This document shows positions 43,073-53,754 of a DNA stretch of 64,000 nt, in pieces. Each line of letters starts with the position of its first letter. Within the stretch, counting starts at the first letter, position 1. Below the pieces are notes generated by a model. The model had not been told where the DNA came from, did no database searches, and saw only the letters and a program-made list of their open reading frames with translations. The position numbers and the translations under genes are program-made. Origin of the DNA: Nemertoderma westbladi (taxonomy: Eukaryota; Xenacoelomorpha; Nemertodermatida; Nemertodermatidae); contig JAUCBJ010007524.1 of the NCBI GenBank assembly GCA_032718475.1, positions 62,001 to 126,000 on the forward strand, in the 5' to 3' direction.

Positions 43073-45307
43073 TCTATATATATAAATATCGATTGTCTGT
43101 CTGTCTGTCTGTCTGTCTGTGTGTTTGTCATCGGCTATACAATCGAACCCATCTCGATGATATCTCGCTTGCTATATCTCGTTAGAAAGGTCTCGCCCTA
43201 ACTCGTTGCAACGTAATACTCAGAGCCGTCTGAAGTTCGCCCGTCTGCCGCTAGAGGGCGATTTTCGTGATTTTCGGGCGAAATTTATCGAATTATTTCG
43301 GTTCTTCTATCGGTAATTAATGATTTAGAGGGCTAACATTTATCCCACCTGGTATAAAATTAACATGGGTAGATTCGCCGTGTCCCATTCTCACAAAGTT
43401 TTTATTTTATTCGAGTGTTTAATATAAATATGTATGATTATTTATTGATTAAAAATCAAATAGTGTATAAATATGTCATATTCGCCAAGCACGATCGAAT
43501 TGGCCTATTGGTATTGAATAGGGAAGGATTGTTTTCTGTATCATAGCAACGTTAGGTAATTATTGAACTCGCAGCTAGCTGGCTGGGCACAGATAAGGAG
43601 CAAGCAGGCTGGAGTGTTGATTGGGGTGGGTTTTGGTTGTCTATTGCGAATTGCTCAAGAGTAATTAATTCTGCTTTCTCAATCATTGGCTGCATGGAAG
43701 GAGAGGTTTATAACATTTTTGTTTTACTGTTATGAATATTAAAAGTAAAATAATTATTTCTGTAGGCCTATACTTACTGTATTATTTATTATTTTATCTA
43801 ATATTATACATCTAATCTCGATGAAATCTCGCTTACTATAGCTCGTTAGATAGGTCTCGCCCTAACTCGTTGCAATGTAATACTCAGAGCCGTCTGAAGT
43901 TCCCCCATCTGCCGCTAGAGGGCGAATTGTCCGATAGTGAAAACCTGATCTCATTGGGTTGTTTTTAATGCTTTTGAGGTGAAACTTGGTAGCTATATAC
44001 TGCAGCATAGGCTGTATATTTCCGAAGTCACTGAGTTGTCCACAGTTCCCCAGTCTACCGTTAGAGGGCTAAATGTCTGAGAGTTAACATCTTCTCCAAC
44101 TTTGTTATTTACAATCCGTTTAGACTGAAACTTGGTAGGCATCTACTACAGCATAGGCTGTATCTTTACTGAGTCGCAGAGTCGTCTACAATTCCCCAGT
44201 CTACCGCTAGAGGGCGAAATGTCTGAAAGTTAACATCTTCTCCAACTTTGTTATTTATAATCCATTTAGACTGAACTTGGTAGGCATCTACTACAGCATA
44301 GGCTATATCTTTACTGAGTCACGCAGAGTTGTCTATATTACCCGCATCTGCCGCTAGAGGGCGAAATGTATGAAAGTTAACATCTCCTCCAACTTTGTTA
44401 TTTACAGTACAATCCTTTTAGACTGAAACTTGGTAGGTATCTACTATAGCATAGGCTATATCTTTGCGGAGTAGTAGAGTCGTCTACAGTTCCACAGTCA
44501 GCCGCTAGAGGGCGAATTGTCTGATAGTGAAAACCTCATCCCATTTGGTTCTTTTTAATCATTTTGAGCTGAAACTTGGTTGGTATCTACTACATCATAG
44601 GCTGTATCTTTACGGGGTTGCAGAATCCTATTCACTTCCCCAGTCTACCGCTAGAGGGTGAAATGTCTGAAAGTTAACATCTTCTCCAACTTTGTTATTT
44701 ACTAACGGTTTAGACTGAAACTTGGTAGGCATCTACTACAGCATAGGCTGTACCTTTACGGAGTCACAGAGTTGTATACAGTCCCCCCATCTGCCGCTAG
44801 AGGGCGACATATCTGATAGTGAACACCTCATCCCATTTGGTTCTTTTTAATCCTATTGAGCTGGAACTTGGCAGGAATCTACTACAGCATATTCTGTATG
44901 TTTACGGAGTCCCAGAGTCGTCTACAGTTCATCATTCTACCGCTAGAGGGTGAAATGTCTGAATGTGAACATCTACACCAATTTTGTTATTTACTATCTG
45001 TTTAAGCTGAAACTTGAAAGGCAGGCAATTTACTTCACCATAAACCCCATCTTTACCAAACTGCAGCGCCGTCTGCATTTCACCAGTCCGCAGGTAGAGG
45101 GTGGATCTGAAAGTGATCATTTTCTGGAAATTTTGTTATTTACAATCTGCCTAAAGTTGAAACTTGACAGTTATCTCTTATGGGGGTGGTGTTTTATTTA
45201 ATGATGGTGTCTGTTCCGTATGCAGTTCTCAAATCTCCCACATATATTCATATATCATCTGCATATGCACTAGAAAGCTGTGGCCCGAAGGGCCACAGGC
45301 TTTCTAG
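43073..45307 (+). mobile_element. Helitron-like unit 8 (type A)
   Basis: Abuts unit 7 directly (CTAG|TC), so a type A unit follows a type B unit without any filler. 5' segment with five GTCT repeats, then about eleven monomers. Hairpin 45270-45307. Confidence 0.68.
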
Positions 45308-47517
45308 TCTATATATATAAATATCATGTGTCTGTCTGTCTGTGAGTCTGTGAGTCTGTCCAAGCTATACGCTCCGACACACATGCACCAATCTGAGCAA
45401 ATGATACATCGATCGAAAGCTCTCGTCCTGAGCACGTAAACTATCGCAATCTCGAGGCTAATTTTACGCGTTTGCTTGCGTGAATGCGTATTTTGTGTTC
45501 GTTCGGGCGAAATGTATCGAATTATTTCGGTTCTTCTATCGGTAATTAATTATTTAGAGGGGTAACATTTATCCCATCTGGTATAAAATTAACATGAGTA
45601 GATTCGCCGTGTCCCATTCTCACAAAGTATTTATTTTATTCGAGTGTTTAATATAAATATGTATGATTATTTATTGATTAAAAATCAAATAGTGTATAAA
45701 TATGTCATATTCGCCAAGCACGATCGAATTGGCCTATTCTTAGTGCTGTAGTGAATAGGGAAGGATTTTTTTCTGTATCATAGCAACGTTAAGGTAATTA
45801 TTGAAATCGCAGCTAGCTGGCTGGGCACAGATAAGGAGCAAGCAGGCTGGAGTGTTGATTGGGGTGGGTTTGGGTTGTCTGTTGCGAATTGCTCAAGAGT
45901 AATTCTGCTTTCTCAATCATTGGCTGCATGGAAGGAGAGGTTTATAACATTTTTGTTTTACTGTTATGAATATTAAAAGTAAAATAATTATTTCTGTAGG
46001 CCTATACTTACTGTATTATTATTTTATCTAATATTATACATCTAATCTCGATGAAATCTCGCTTACTATAGCTCGTTAGATAGGTCTCGCCCTAACTCGT
46101 TGCAACGTAATACTCAGAGCCGTCTGAAGTTCCCCCATCTGCCGCTAGAGGGCGAATTGTCCGATAGTGAAAACCTGATCTCATTGGGTTGTTTTTAATG
46201 CTTTTGAGCTGAAACTTGGTAGCTATATACTGCAGCATAGGCTGTATATTTCCGGAGTCACTGAGTTGTCCACAGTTCCCCAGTCTACCGTTAGAGGGCT
46301 AAATGTCTGAGAGTTAACATCTTCTCCAACTTTGTTATTTATAATCCATTTAGACTGAACTTGGTAGGCATCTACTACAGCATAGGCTATATCTTTACTG
46401 AGTCGCGCAGAGTTGTCTACATTACCCGCGTCTGCCGCTAGAGGGCGAAATGTATGAAAGTTAACATCTCCTCCAACTTTGTTATTTACAATCCTTTTAG
46501 ACTGAAACTTGGTAGGCATCTACTATAGCATAGGCTATATCTTTGCGGAGTAGTAGAGTCGTCTACAGTTCCACAGTCAGCCGCTAGAGGGCGAATTGTC
46601 TGAAAGTTAACATCTTCTCCAACTTTGTTATTTACTAACGGTTTAGACTGAAACTTGGTAGGCATCTACTACAGCATAGGCTGTACCTTTACGGAGTTAC
46701 AGAGTTGTATACAGTCCCCCCATCTGCCGCTAGAGGGCGACATATTTGATAGTGAACACCTCATCCCATTTGGTTCTTTTTAATCATTTTGAGCTGAAAC
46801 TTGGTTGGTATCTACTACATCATAGGCTGTATCTTTACGGGGTTGCAGAATCCTATTCACTTCCCCAGTCTACCGCTAGAGGGTGAAATGTCTGAAAGTT
46901 AACATCTTCTCCAACTTTGTTATTTACTAACGGTTTAGACTGAAACTTGGTAGGCATCTACTACAGCATAGGCTGTACCTTTACGGAGTCACAGAGTTGT
47001 ATACAGTCCCCCCATCTGCCGCTAGAGGGCGACATATCTGATAGTGAACACCTCATCCCATTTGGTTCTTTTTAATCCTATTGAGCTGGAACTTGGCAGG
47101 AATCTACTACAGCATATTCTGTATCTTTACGGAGTCCCAGAGTCGTCTACCGCTAGAGGGTGAAATGTCTGAATGTGAACATCTACATCAATTTTGTTAT
47201 TTACAATCTGTTTAAGCTGAAACTTGAAAGGCAGGCATTTTACTTCACCATAAACCCCATCTTTACCAAACTGCAGCGCCGTCTGCATTTCACCAGTCCG
47301 CAGGTAGAGGGTGGATCTGAAAGTGATCATTTTCTGGAAATTTTGTTATTTACAATCTGCCTAAAGTTGAAACTTGACAGTTATCTCTTATGGGGGTGGT
47401 GTTTTATTTAATGATGGTGTCTGTTCTGTATGCAGTTCTCAAATCTCCCACACATATTCATATATCATCTGCACGTGCACTAGAAATCTGTGGCCCGAAG
47501 GGCCACAGGCTTTCTAG
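45308..47517 (+). mobile_element. Helitron-like unit 9 (type B 5' end joined to type A body and 3' end)
   Basis: Abuts unit 8 directly. It starts like type B (ATCATGTGTCTGTCTGTC, TCCAAGCTATACG) but switches near 45510 to the type A segment (GAATTATTTCGGTTCTTCTA) and has the type A 3' flank, so it is a recombinant. A pair of monomers is duplicated inside the body (the ACTAACGG-containing block occurs at about 46632 and 46926). Hairpin 47480-47517 has one substitution. Confidence 0.66.
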
Positions 47518-47947
47518 TATACTGTATAAATATCCTCTGTCTGTCTGTGAGTCTATGAGTCTGTGAGTCTGTCCAAGCTATACGCTCCGACACACATGCA
47601 CCAATCTGAGCAAATGATACATCAATCGAAAGCTCTCGTCCTGAGCACGTAAACTATCGCTATCTCGGAGCTAATTTTACGCGTTTGCCTGCGTGAATGC
47701 GTATTTTGTGTTCGTTCGGGCGAAATTTATCGAATTATTTCGGTTCTTCTACTGTATCGGTAATTAATTATTTAGAGGGGTAACATTTATCCCATCTGGT
47801 ATAAAATTAACATGAGTAGATTCGCCGTGTCCCATTCTCACAAAGTATATAGTTTATTCGAGTGTTTAATATTAATATGTATGATTATTTATTGATTAAA
47901 AATCAAATAGTGTATAAATATGTCATATTCGACACGCAGGATCGAAT

Positions 47948-48440
47948 GGGGTTCACGACTCAAATTCAAAATCAGATCAATTAGATGCAATAATATCACA
48001 GAAACACAATGGCGTTTACAGAATTCAATAAGATGCTAAAATAGCCGAGATATTTGTGTTTTCAGTTTAAAAATTATTCAAAATATGAAAACGATCTGTG
48101 ATTGGTCGTGACGTCACTATACGCCTCTGAATTCCACTTATATCAACATTCAGATACGTAATACAATCTTTGTATAAATTGGGGCAATTTGTTACTGCAG
48201 GGACTGCTATATTAGTACTATAGTACAGCTGTACCCTGTACAGTGCAGCAGTCACCGGTACAAGCACTGCAGAGTTGTATACTTGCTTATTTATACGGCG
48301 AACGGAGAGTAAACGGGACAACGGCAAGGCACAAGGAGGGGCGAACAGGGGTTCCCGGAACAACGGCAAGGAGGAGCGAATACAGTGAATGGGAGTACCT
48401 GGAGCCGCGAGCCGGAACGCCCATGAGAATGTCCCATTAA
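47948..48440. repeat. Left terminal inverted repeat of the 5.7-kb element
   Basis: The first 230 bases match the right end in inverted orientation with scattered substitutions; then an unmatched part; then CAGTGCAGCAGT.ACCGGTA and CGGCGAACGGAGAGT resume the match and lead into the subterminal repeats. Confidence 0.8.
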
Positions 48441-49307
48441 GCCTACTACGACAGTACTGACAAAGGAACAAAATGATGTACGTATAGGCCTAGATAGATA
48501 TTATGGCAGGTTCAGGCAAGAGGATAATGACATTGTATCTGTATGGGCCGTATCAGATGTGTACAGTCAAGGAGGAATCGACCAATGGTTAGTGTTAACG
48601 CAGTCATGAAGGTCTGAGGATGAGTGCGTGATTCGACAAAATGCTAACAATGATACCGGAACTAGTGGCGATGTAGTCGCTTATGTATTTCTGCAAAGCG
48701 CTGTTAGAAACGACCGAACGTTGAACGATGTTTGGTTGCCTAACAGAGTTGGTTAAACTATCTTACTAGAAAGCATTCAGCGTAGAGACACGAGATTGCC
48801 ATTCGGGCTCGGCGAGTTATCATATCCCAACCGCTTTAGTTGACTCGGACTGCCCACATTTGAGTATCGATTCCACCGATTGGATTTAGTGCAATTCTAC
48901 CAGTTGCTTAAAAGATTGGATTATAATGTATAGAGAGACTGATTAATACGGAATACACATTTCAGAGTCATTGAATGTGCATGAATTATTTATTCTAACC
49001 GCCCATGTCATGAATACCAGGATTTCATTTTTCGGTCGACTTTTTATTATAATTTTATATATGGAGATTTTTTATTTTTTTTAATGTATCTATACTAAGT
49101 GTTTTATAGCGCTTATTTCTGTCTTATAACCTGTACATATACTAATTCGTTTATTGTTTGATGTAAATAATACACGGTTTCGCGTATACCGACAGTAAGA
49201 AACATATGTTCATTATTTGATTTTATTATTTGATATAACATTATTTGATATATATTGTTTATATATACTGCTATACGACTGTTTTAGTATACCTTCGCTG
49301 CTTCAAG

Positions 49308-50456
49308 ATGCCACCGAAGCAGAAGCAACCAGTGACGAGACAAAGCCCAGCTGGAGCGGCTCCGCGTGGGCACTCTAGCATCAAGGACAAGTCTCGGCGA
49401 TAATAGTCCAATAGGAAAAATAGATCTCTCCAAGCTGCTAAACTGCAACGGATGTTCTGCCCTTTTCACAGATAAAGCCGCCTACAATAACCACGCGCCA
49501 TGTGCGACATGTCTACTCCATCGTGCGACGGGGACAAATCCGTGGAGAATTTGTATCCCCACTGCCTGAAGGCAGTGGCGGGCAGAAACTGTCTGGGATG
49601 CGACTGCTGTGGATCCTGGATTCACAGCAAGTGTCTCGGGCTCATCACTTCGGACATACCGATTCTCGGGAAGTCCAAAAACTGCAAGATTGTGTTCAAC
49701 ACTTGCGAGTCACGTGGTGCATTTAAGCAATCAACAAATACGACCAGCTCCAGTTCGGAATCCCTAATAACGGTTATATCCAAACTGGAAGAAGAAATAA
49801 CTAGGGATTTCAGTTCCCTGAAATCCCAGATCGATCTTCTTCGAGAGGAATCCAAGGACTCGGGTGGAGAGGCCTGGTCCCAGGTGCAACAGAAGAAGAA
49901 CAAATCCCGGCCCGCGTCTACTGCGGTCCCAATGACCACGGAGGATGTGGATGGAGAGGTTCAAGAGCAGCGGAAACGTGAGCTCAACATCGTCATTCGA
50001 GGTTTACCGGTATCAACCAATGATTCTAACAAAGGAGAAATCTCTTCTCTGTTGGAGTCAGAGTTCGATCAGAAAGATATGGTATTTTCAGTGGATTCCA
50101 GTCTACTGGAGAGAGATAATAAACCTACGCGTTTCATTGTCCGCCTCTCTAGCATGGATTCCAAGAATAATATCATGGAACAAAAGAAAAAACTCCGGAA
50201 ATCTACTGCGCATACTGGGGTTTATATCGACCATGATCTTACCCGACTACAGGCCGAGCAGCAGTACCATAAACGGGAAGCTGTTCATAACCAACGACAA
50301 CACCGATCAACGAAAAACCCATCTGCCATGTCCCCCTCGCCGTGGACGACAGAGCCCGGGACGCCGGAGCCCCGGACGCCGGATCCTCGGACGACGCCAC
50401 AGAATACAAATAGCGCAACTGTCGATCCGACGTCTTCTTCATTGGGAAATGTTTAA
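49308..50456 (+). pseudogene. CR1-like LINE ORF1 with PHD-like finger, frameshifted
   Basis: An ATG at 49308 begins a short basic start, closed by TAATAG at 49401. Coding potential then moves to another frame (NCNGCSALFTDKAAYNNH) and returns at about 49500 to a frame open to 50456. That frame has a PHD-like Cys/His cluster (CLGCDCCGSWIHSKC), a short coiled coil (ISKLEEEITRDFSSLKSQID) and a region REL(N)IVIRGLP... typical of the RNA-binding domain of LINE ORF1 proteins. At least two frame changes make it non-functional as written. It lies inside the 5.7-kb TIR element, upstream of the endonuclease. Confidence 0.72.
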
Positions 50457-50461
50457 ACGGA

Positions 50462-51186
50462 GGGAAACAACCCGACAAGGAGCCATTCATCGAATGCTGC
50501 TTAGTGAATGCGCAGTCGCTGAACAATAAACTAACTGACCTCGAGCTCGTCTTACAAACTAATAAATATAGGATCCTGGCTGTCACCGAGTCCTGGCTCA
50601 CAGATACAATCCCAGACAAGATGGTGAGCAACAATGGGCAATATCGTGTCTTCCACAAAGATAGACCCTCTCGTGGTGGTGGAGTTGCCGTCCTTGTCCA
50701 GTCGGACATCAAATGCGTCCAGGTACAACTACCGGCTCGCTTTGTAGATACTGAGGTGGTAGCGATCGATCTAGTTGGAAGCTCCCCCTGTCGGTTTATA
50801 TGTATATATCGATCAGGAACCATCGCGACCATTGAAACTGATAAACTCTTGTCCGAATGCATATCTCTTCTCTGTCAAGTAAATACCCCATGTGTCGTGA
50901 ATGGTGATTTTAATTTACCAGATTTCGATTGGCTTAACTTAACATATCATACATATGCTAACTACGACTTACTAAACCAGTGTTTTCTGGACAGTGGTTT
51001 AACTCAGTTACAATTAAAACCCACCTGCGATAATAACATTCTAGATCTAGTTTTTTCCAGTGAGGATATGTTTGTTTCTAATGTAGATGTTACTGATAAT
51101 TTTAGTACTAGCCTTGCACCTTTAGACCATGCATCTGTAATTTTTAATATTTTATTTAATATTTTACTTCGAATCGTTCTGCATTA
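50462..51186 (+). pseudogene. CR1-like LINE ORF2, AP-endonuclease domain
   Basis: An open frame that overlaps the end of ORF1 and shows the apurinic/apyrimidinic endonuclease blocks of CR1/L2-type LINEs: LVNAQSLNNK, VTESWL, GGGVAVLV, the catalytic GDFNLPDFDW, ILDLVFSS and DHASVIFN. The endonuclease nicks target DNA for target-primed reverse transcription. After the DHASVIF block the frame ends (TAA 51185-51187) and no reverse transcriptase follows. Confidence 0.85.
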
Positions 51187-51687
51187 ATTACGGCTTTTAA
51201 ATCTTATGTGTGTCCCTTATTCGAGTACTGTACGCCTATATGGTCTCCTTTTCATTTAGGTTGTATAGACTTACTTGAGCGGGTACAGAGATATTTTACG
51301 CGTCGCCTTTTTAAACATTGTAATTTGGATTGTACAGTAAGCTATTTGAATCGAATTAACGTATTACAACTTCAACCCCTGGAAGTGCGCCGCATAATTT
51401 TTGACCTCAAGATGAACTTCGCTCTTTCGAACAACGAAGTCGACCTAAACTTCGCTGACTTCTTTACCTTGGCCCCTAGGGGTGGGTTGAGAGGTCACGA
51501 CCGTAAACTGTTTCATAAACAGTCGCGCTTGCAGATGTGCAAAAATAATTTTTCCCATAGAGTGGTGCCCATTTGGAACTCGCTTCCAGGTGAAGTTGTA
51601 AATTGCCGTAATAAACTGTTATTTTCTCTAAGACTCAAAGAAATTAACCTACTTTCTTTTTGTAAGTTTAACCGGAATTTAGTGTAA
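51181..51687 (+). pseudogene. CR1-like LINE ORF2, C-terminal region after a deleted reverse transcriptase
   Basis: Frame beginning ALITAFKSYVCPLFEYCTPI then WSPF, followed by LERVQRYFTRRLF, LQPLEVRRIIFDLKM, RGHDRKL and WNSLP..VV. These are the conserved blocks that come after the reverse transcriptase thumb in CR1/Jockey-group LINEs. Joined to the endonuclease within 20 or so bases, this shows that the entire polymerase (palm with F/YADD) has been removed by one internal deletion. Confidence 0.82.
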
Positions 51688-52200
51688 TTATTGTAATTTT
51701 ATTTGTAAATATAATATATGTTTTTATCTGTTCTACTTTATGTTTTTATCATATCTATTATAATTTCTACATACTATTAATTGTTATCAGCCTTCTATAT
51801 CTATATTTGTAATAATGTCATTTGTTCTACTGTACTACTTGGAACTAATGTATACGTTATTAATTTAATATGGCATATAGTTACGTTTTTATAAGATTTG
51901 TAAATTTTTAATAATATGCTGCTCTAATGTACTGTTTATAGTATTTACATACATAATTTCAATATTTTTACTTCATTTCCGTTTAAATTTCCGCTTGATT
52001 TCTCTCTTTAGTATGTACTGTCCGTTTTTATTTTCTTAAGATGCATTGGTCACTAATTTTATTCATTCGTGTTTTTCTGATCTCAATTCAACTATTAGTG
52101 TACCTGGTTTTACCGTAAGTGTACCTTGTTGTTCTTCTCCGGTGTTAACATTTTTATAATATTTCACCGTGTTTTAATAATAATAATAATAATAATAATT
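51688..52200 (+). other. 3' untranslated region of the CR1-like LINE ending in (TAA)n
   Basis: AT-rich sequence after the ORF2 stop, ending in about eight TAA repeats at 52175-52199. Short microsatellite tails are usual for CR1-group LINEs, so this probably marks the 3' end. Confidence 0.5.
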
Positions 52201-52904
52201 GTTTTGGTTAGATTCAGCCCTTCTGTAACCTGTGTTTTTGGTGAAAACCTTGTATTGTTCACATGGGGATAAACTGAAATATAACGGCAGAAAGTCTGGT
52301 ATTCTTCACATGGGCCATTCTAACCATGGCCATTAATTTAAATTGTTTTCGCAATATTTGTTATTGAAATTATGTGTTCAATGTCTATTGATTGTTATCT
52401 TGTTGATTATTGATATCTATTGATATTGTTGTATAAATTAAAAAAATATATATGTTGATTTTACGTATTCTTTATTTTACTTAACGCGGCCGTCAGGCCG
52501 TTTTGATCTACTGTAAACTGTCGTATGCTATTTTAATGGATGTGTAACTTTAACTTCTTCTTTCTTTTATCCGCGACGCAATCAAATATAACTGTATATC
52601 CGTAGCCTATAGACTTTCGTCTATTAGTGCCCTCCACCCCCTTGCTTCCAAGTCCTACAGTAGATCTACCACTGATGATATGATATCAGACGTTCATGGG
52701 ATTGGGATGGGACCAAGACGTACTATATGCCAAGTATATAATATGCCTTAGATGGGACAGTTGTTTAGTGGGATGTGACTGACTGACGGAAAAATTAAAA
52801 CAAACAAATTTTCGGACTTTAATATTTTTTACTTTCAACACAAAACACAAACATATGTATAAAAAAATATTCAAATTAAAGTCAGGACAATACAGCAATA
52901 ATTA

Positions 52905-53655
52905 ATGTTGGGACATCCTCATGGTAGTTCCGGCCCCGGGTACCTCCCGTTCGCTTGTACACCGACACCGTATTCGCTCCTCATCTGTCCTCGTCATTGT
53001 TCCAGCTCCAGGTGTACAGTACGCCATGTTCGCCATATTCGCTGCTCCTTGCCGTTGTCCCGGCCCTGGGTAGGCGGGTACCTCCCGTTCGCTGTACGCC
53101 GTATTCGCTCCAACTCGTCGTTGTTCCAGCTGTCTGGGTACCCCCTGTTCGCCGTATTCGCTCCTCTTTTCCGTTTCCATTGTCCCGGGTACTTACCGTA
53201 TTCGCTACCAGCTACTCCTTGCCGTTGCCCCAAGTACTCTCCGTTCGCCATATTCGCTAGTTCTTGCCGTTGTCCGGGTACTCTCCGTTCGCCATATAAA
53301 TAAACAAGTATGCAGGTGCTGGAAAGCTTGTCCTTCTACCGGTAACTGCTGCACTGTACTACAGTACTAATCTGCTAATGTAGCAGTAGTACCTGGTGTA
53401 ATAAACTGCCTAATTTGTACTGTAATTTACACAAAGATAGTATTGGGTATCTGAATGTTGATATCAATGGGATTCCGAGGCATATAGTGACGTCACGACC
53501 AATCACAGATCGTTTTCAAATTTTGAATAATTTTTAAATTGAAAACACGAATATCTCGGCTATTTAGCATCTTATTGAATTCTGTAAACGCCATTGTGTT
53601 TCTGTGATATTATTGCATCTAATTAATCTGGTTTTGAATTTGAGTCGTGAACCCC
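52905..53655. repeat. Right terminal inverted repeat and subterminal repeats of the 5.7-kb element
   Basis: From 52905 to 53300 there are about seven imperfect 40-60-base units combining CTCCCGTTCGC..GTATTCGCTCC and TTGCCGTTGTCCCGG. From 53300 to 53655 the sequence is the inverted counterpart of the left end. Several short ORFs arise from these GC-richer units and are not genes. Confidence 0.75.
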
Positions 53656-53754
53656 ATTGGCCTATTGTTAGTGAATAGGGAAGGATTGTTATCTGTATCA
53701 TAGCAACGTTAGGTAATTATTGAACTCGTAGCTAGCTGGCTGGGCACAGGTAAG

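Larger units (their letters stand above)
25130..47330 (+). repeat. 146-147-bp minisatellite monomers with one CTCF-like core each (body of the Helitron-like units)
   Basis: Within each unit the body is a tandem run of monomers. Core positions in unit 1 such as 26031, 26177, 26323, 26470, 26616, 26762 and 26908 give periods of 146 or 147. A monomer contains, in order, GCATCTACTACAGCATAGGC, TTTACGGAGTCGCAGAGTCG, the core CCGCTAGAGGGCGAAATG, AAAGTTAACATCTTCTCCAA and TTGTTATTTACAATCC. On the minus strand many monomers stay open in one frame (49 codons), which explains the numerous short ORFs. Runs of about 8-15 monomers occur per unit, interrupted by the non-tandem 5' segments of successive units. 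Monomers in unit 7 form a diverged subtype with CCGCTAGGGGGCG. Confidence 0.9.
47948..53655. mobile_element. 5.7-kb DNA transposon with long terminal inverted repeats and AT target duplication
   Basis: Left end GGGGTTCACGACTCAAATTC (47948) and right end GAGTCGTGAACCCC (ending 53655) begin inverted repeats that stay collinear for about 230 bases. They continue, with gaps, to about 48440 and 52905. AT flanks both ends (47946-47947, 53656-53657), and deleting the insert plus one AT restores the unit sequence GATCGAATTGGCC. Inside the inverted repeats lie subterminal tandem units (CCGTTCGCCATATTCGC, CTTGCCGTTGTCC), about seven at the right and fewer at the left. No transposase is visible; a CR1-like LINE fills the middle. 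An AT duplication with G-rich ends is what I recall for ISL2EU-type elements, but assignment is tentative. Confidence 0.8.
47518..53750 (+). mobile_element. Helitron-like unit 10, truncated and split by a TIR transposon
   Basis: After the CTAG of unit 9 comes TATACTGTATAAATATCC, a start that lacks the expected TC, then a type B/A mosaic 5' segment as in unit 9. The unit is cut at 47947 by the 5.7-kb TIR element and resumes at 53656 (ATTGGCCTATTGTTAG...), running to about 53750 in CTGGCTGGGCACAGG. It then ends abruptly against the Ty3/gypsy relic. It has no monomers and no 3' hairpin. Confidence 0.65.

Noticed and set aside
25678-47330. Dozens of 60-100-codon ORFs on both strands across the array
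   Set aside because: They are reading frames of the repeated monomers and their flanks, identical or nearly so in every unit, with no domain signature.
24347-47517. CRISPR-like regular repetition
   Set aside because: The repeated unit is a contiguous 146-147-bp monomer without short repeats separated by unique spacers, and the genome is eukaryotic.
52905-53303. A GC-rich coding ORF of about 130 codons
   Set aside because: It consists of the subterminal tandem units of the TIR element read through.
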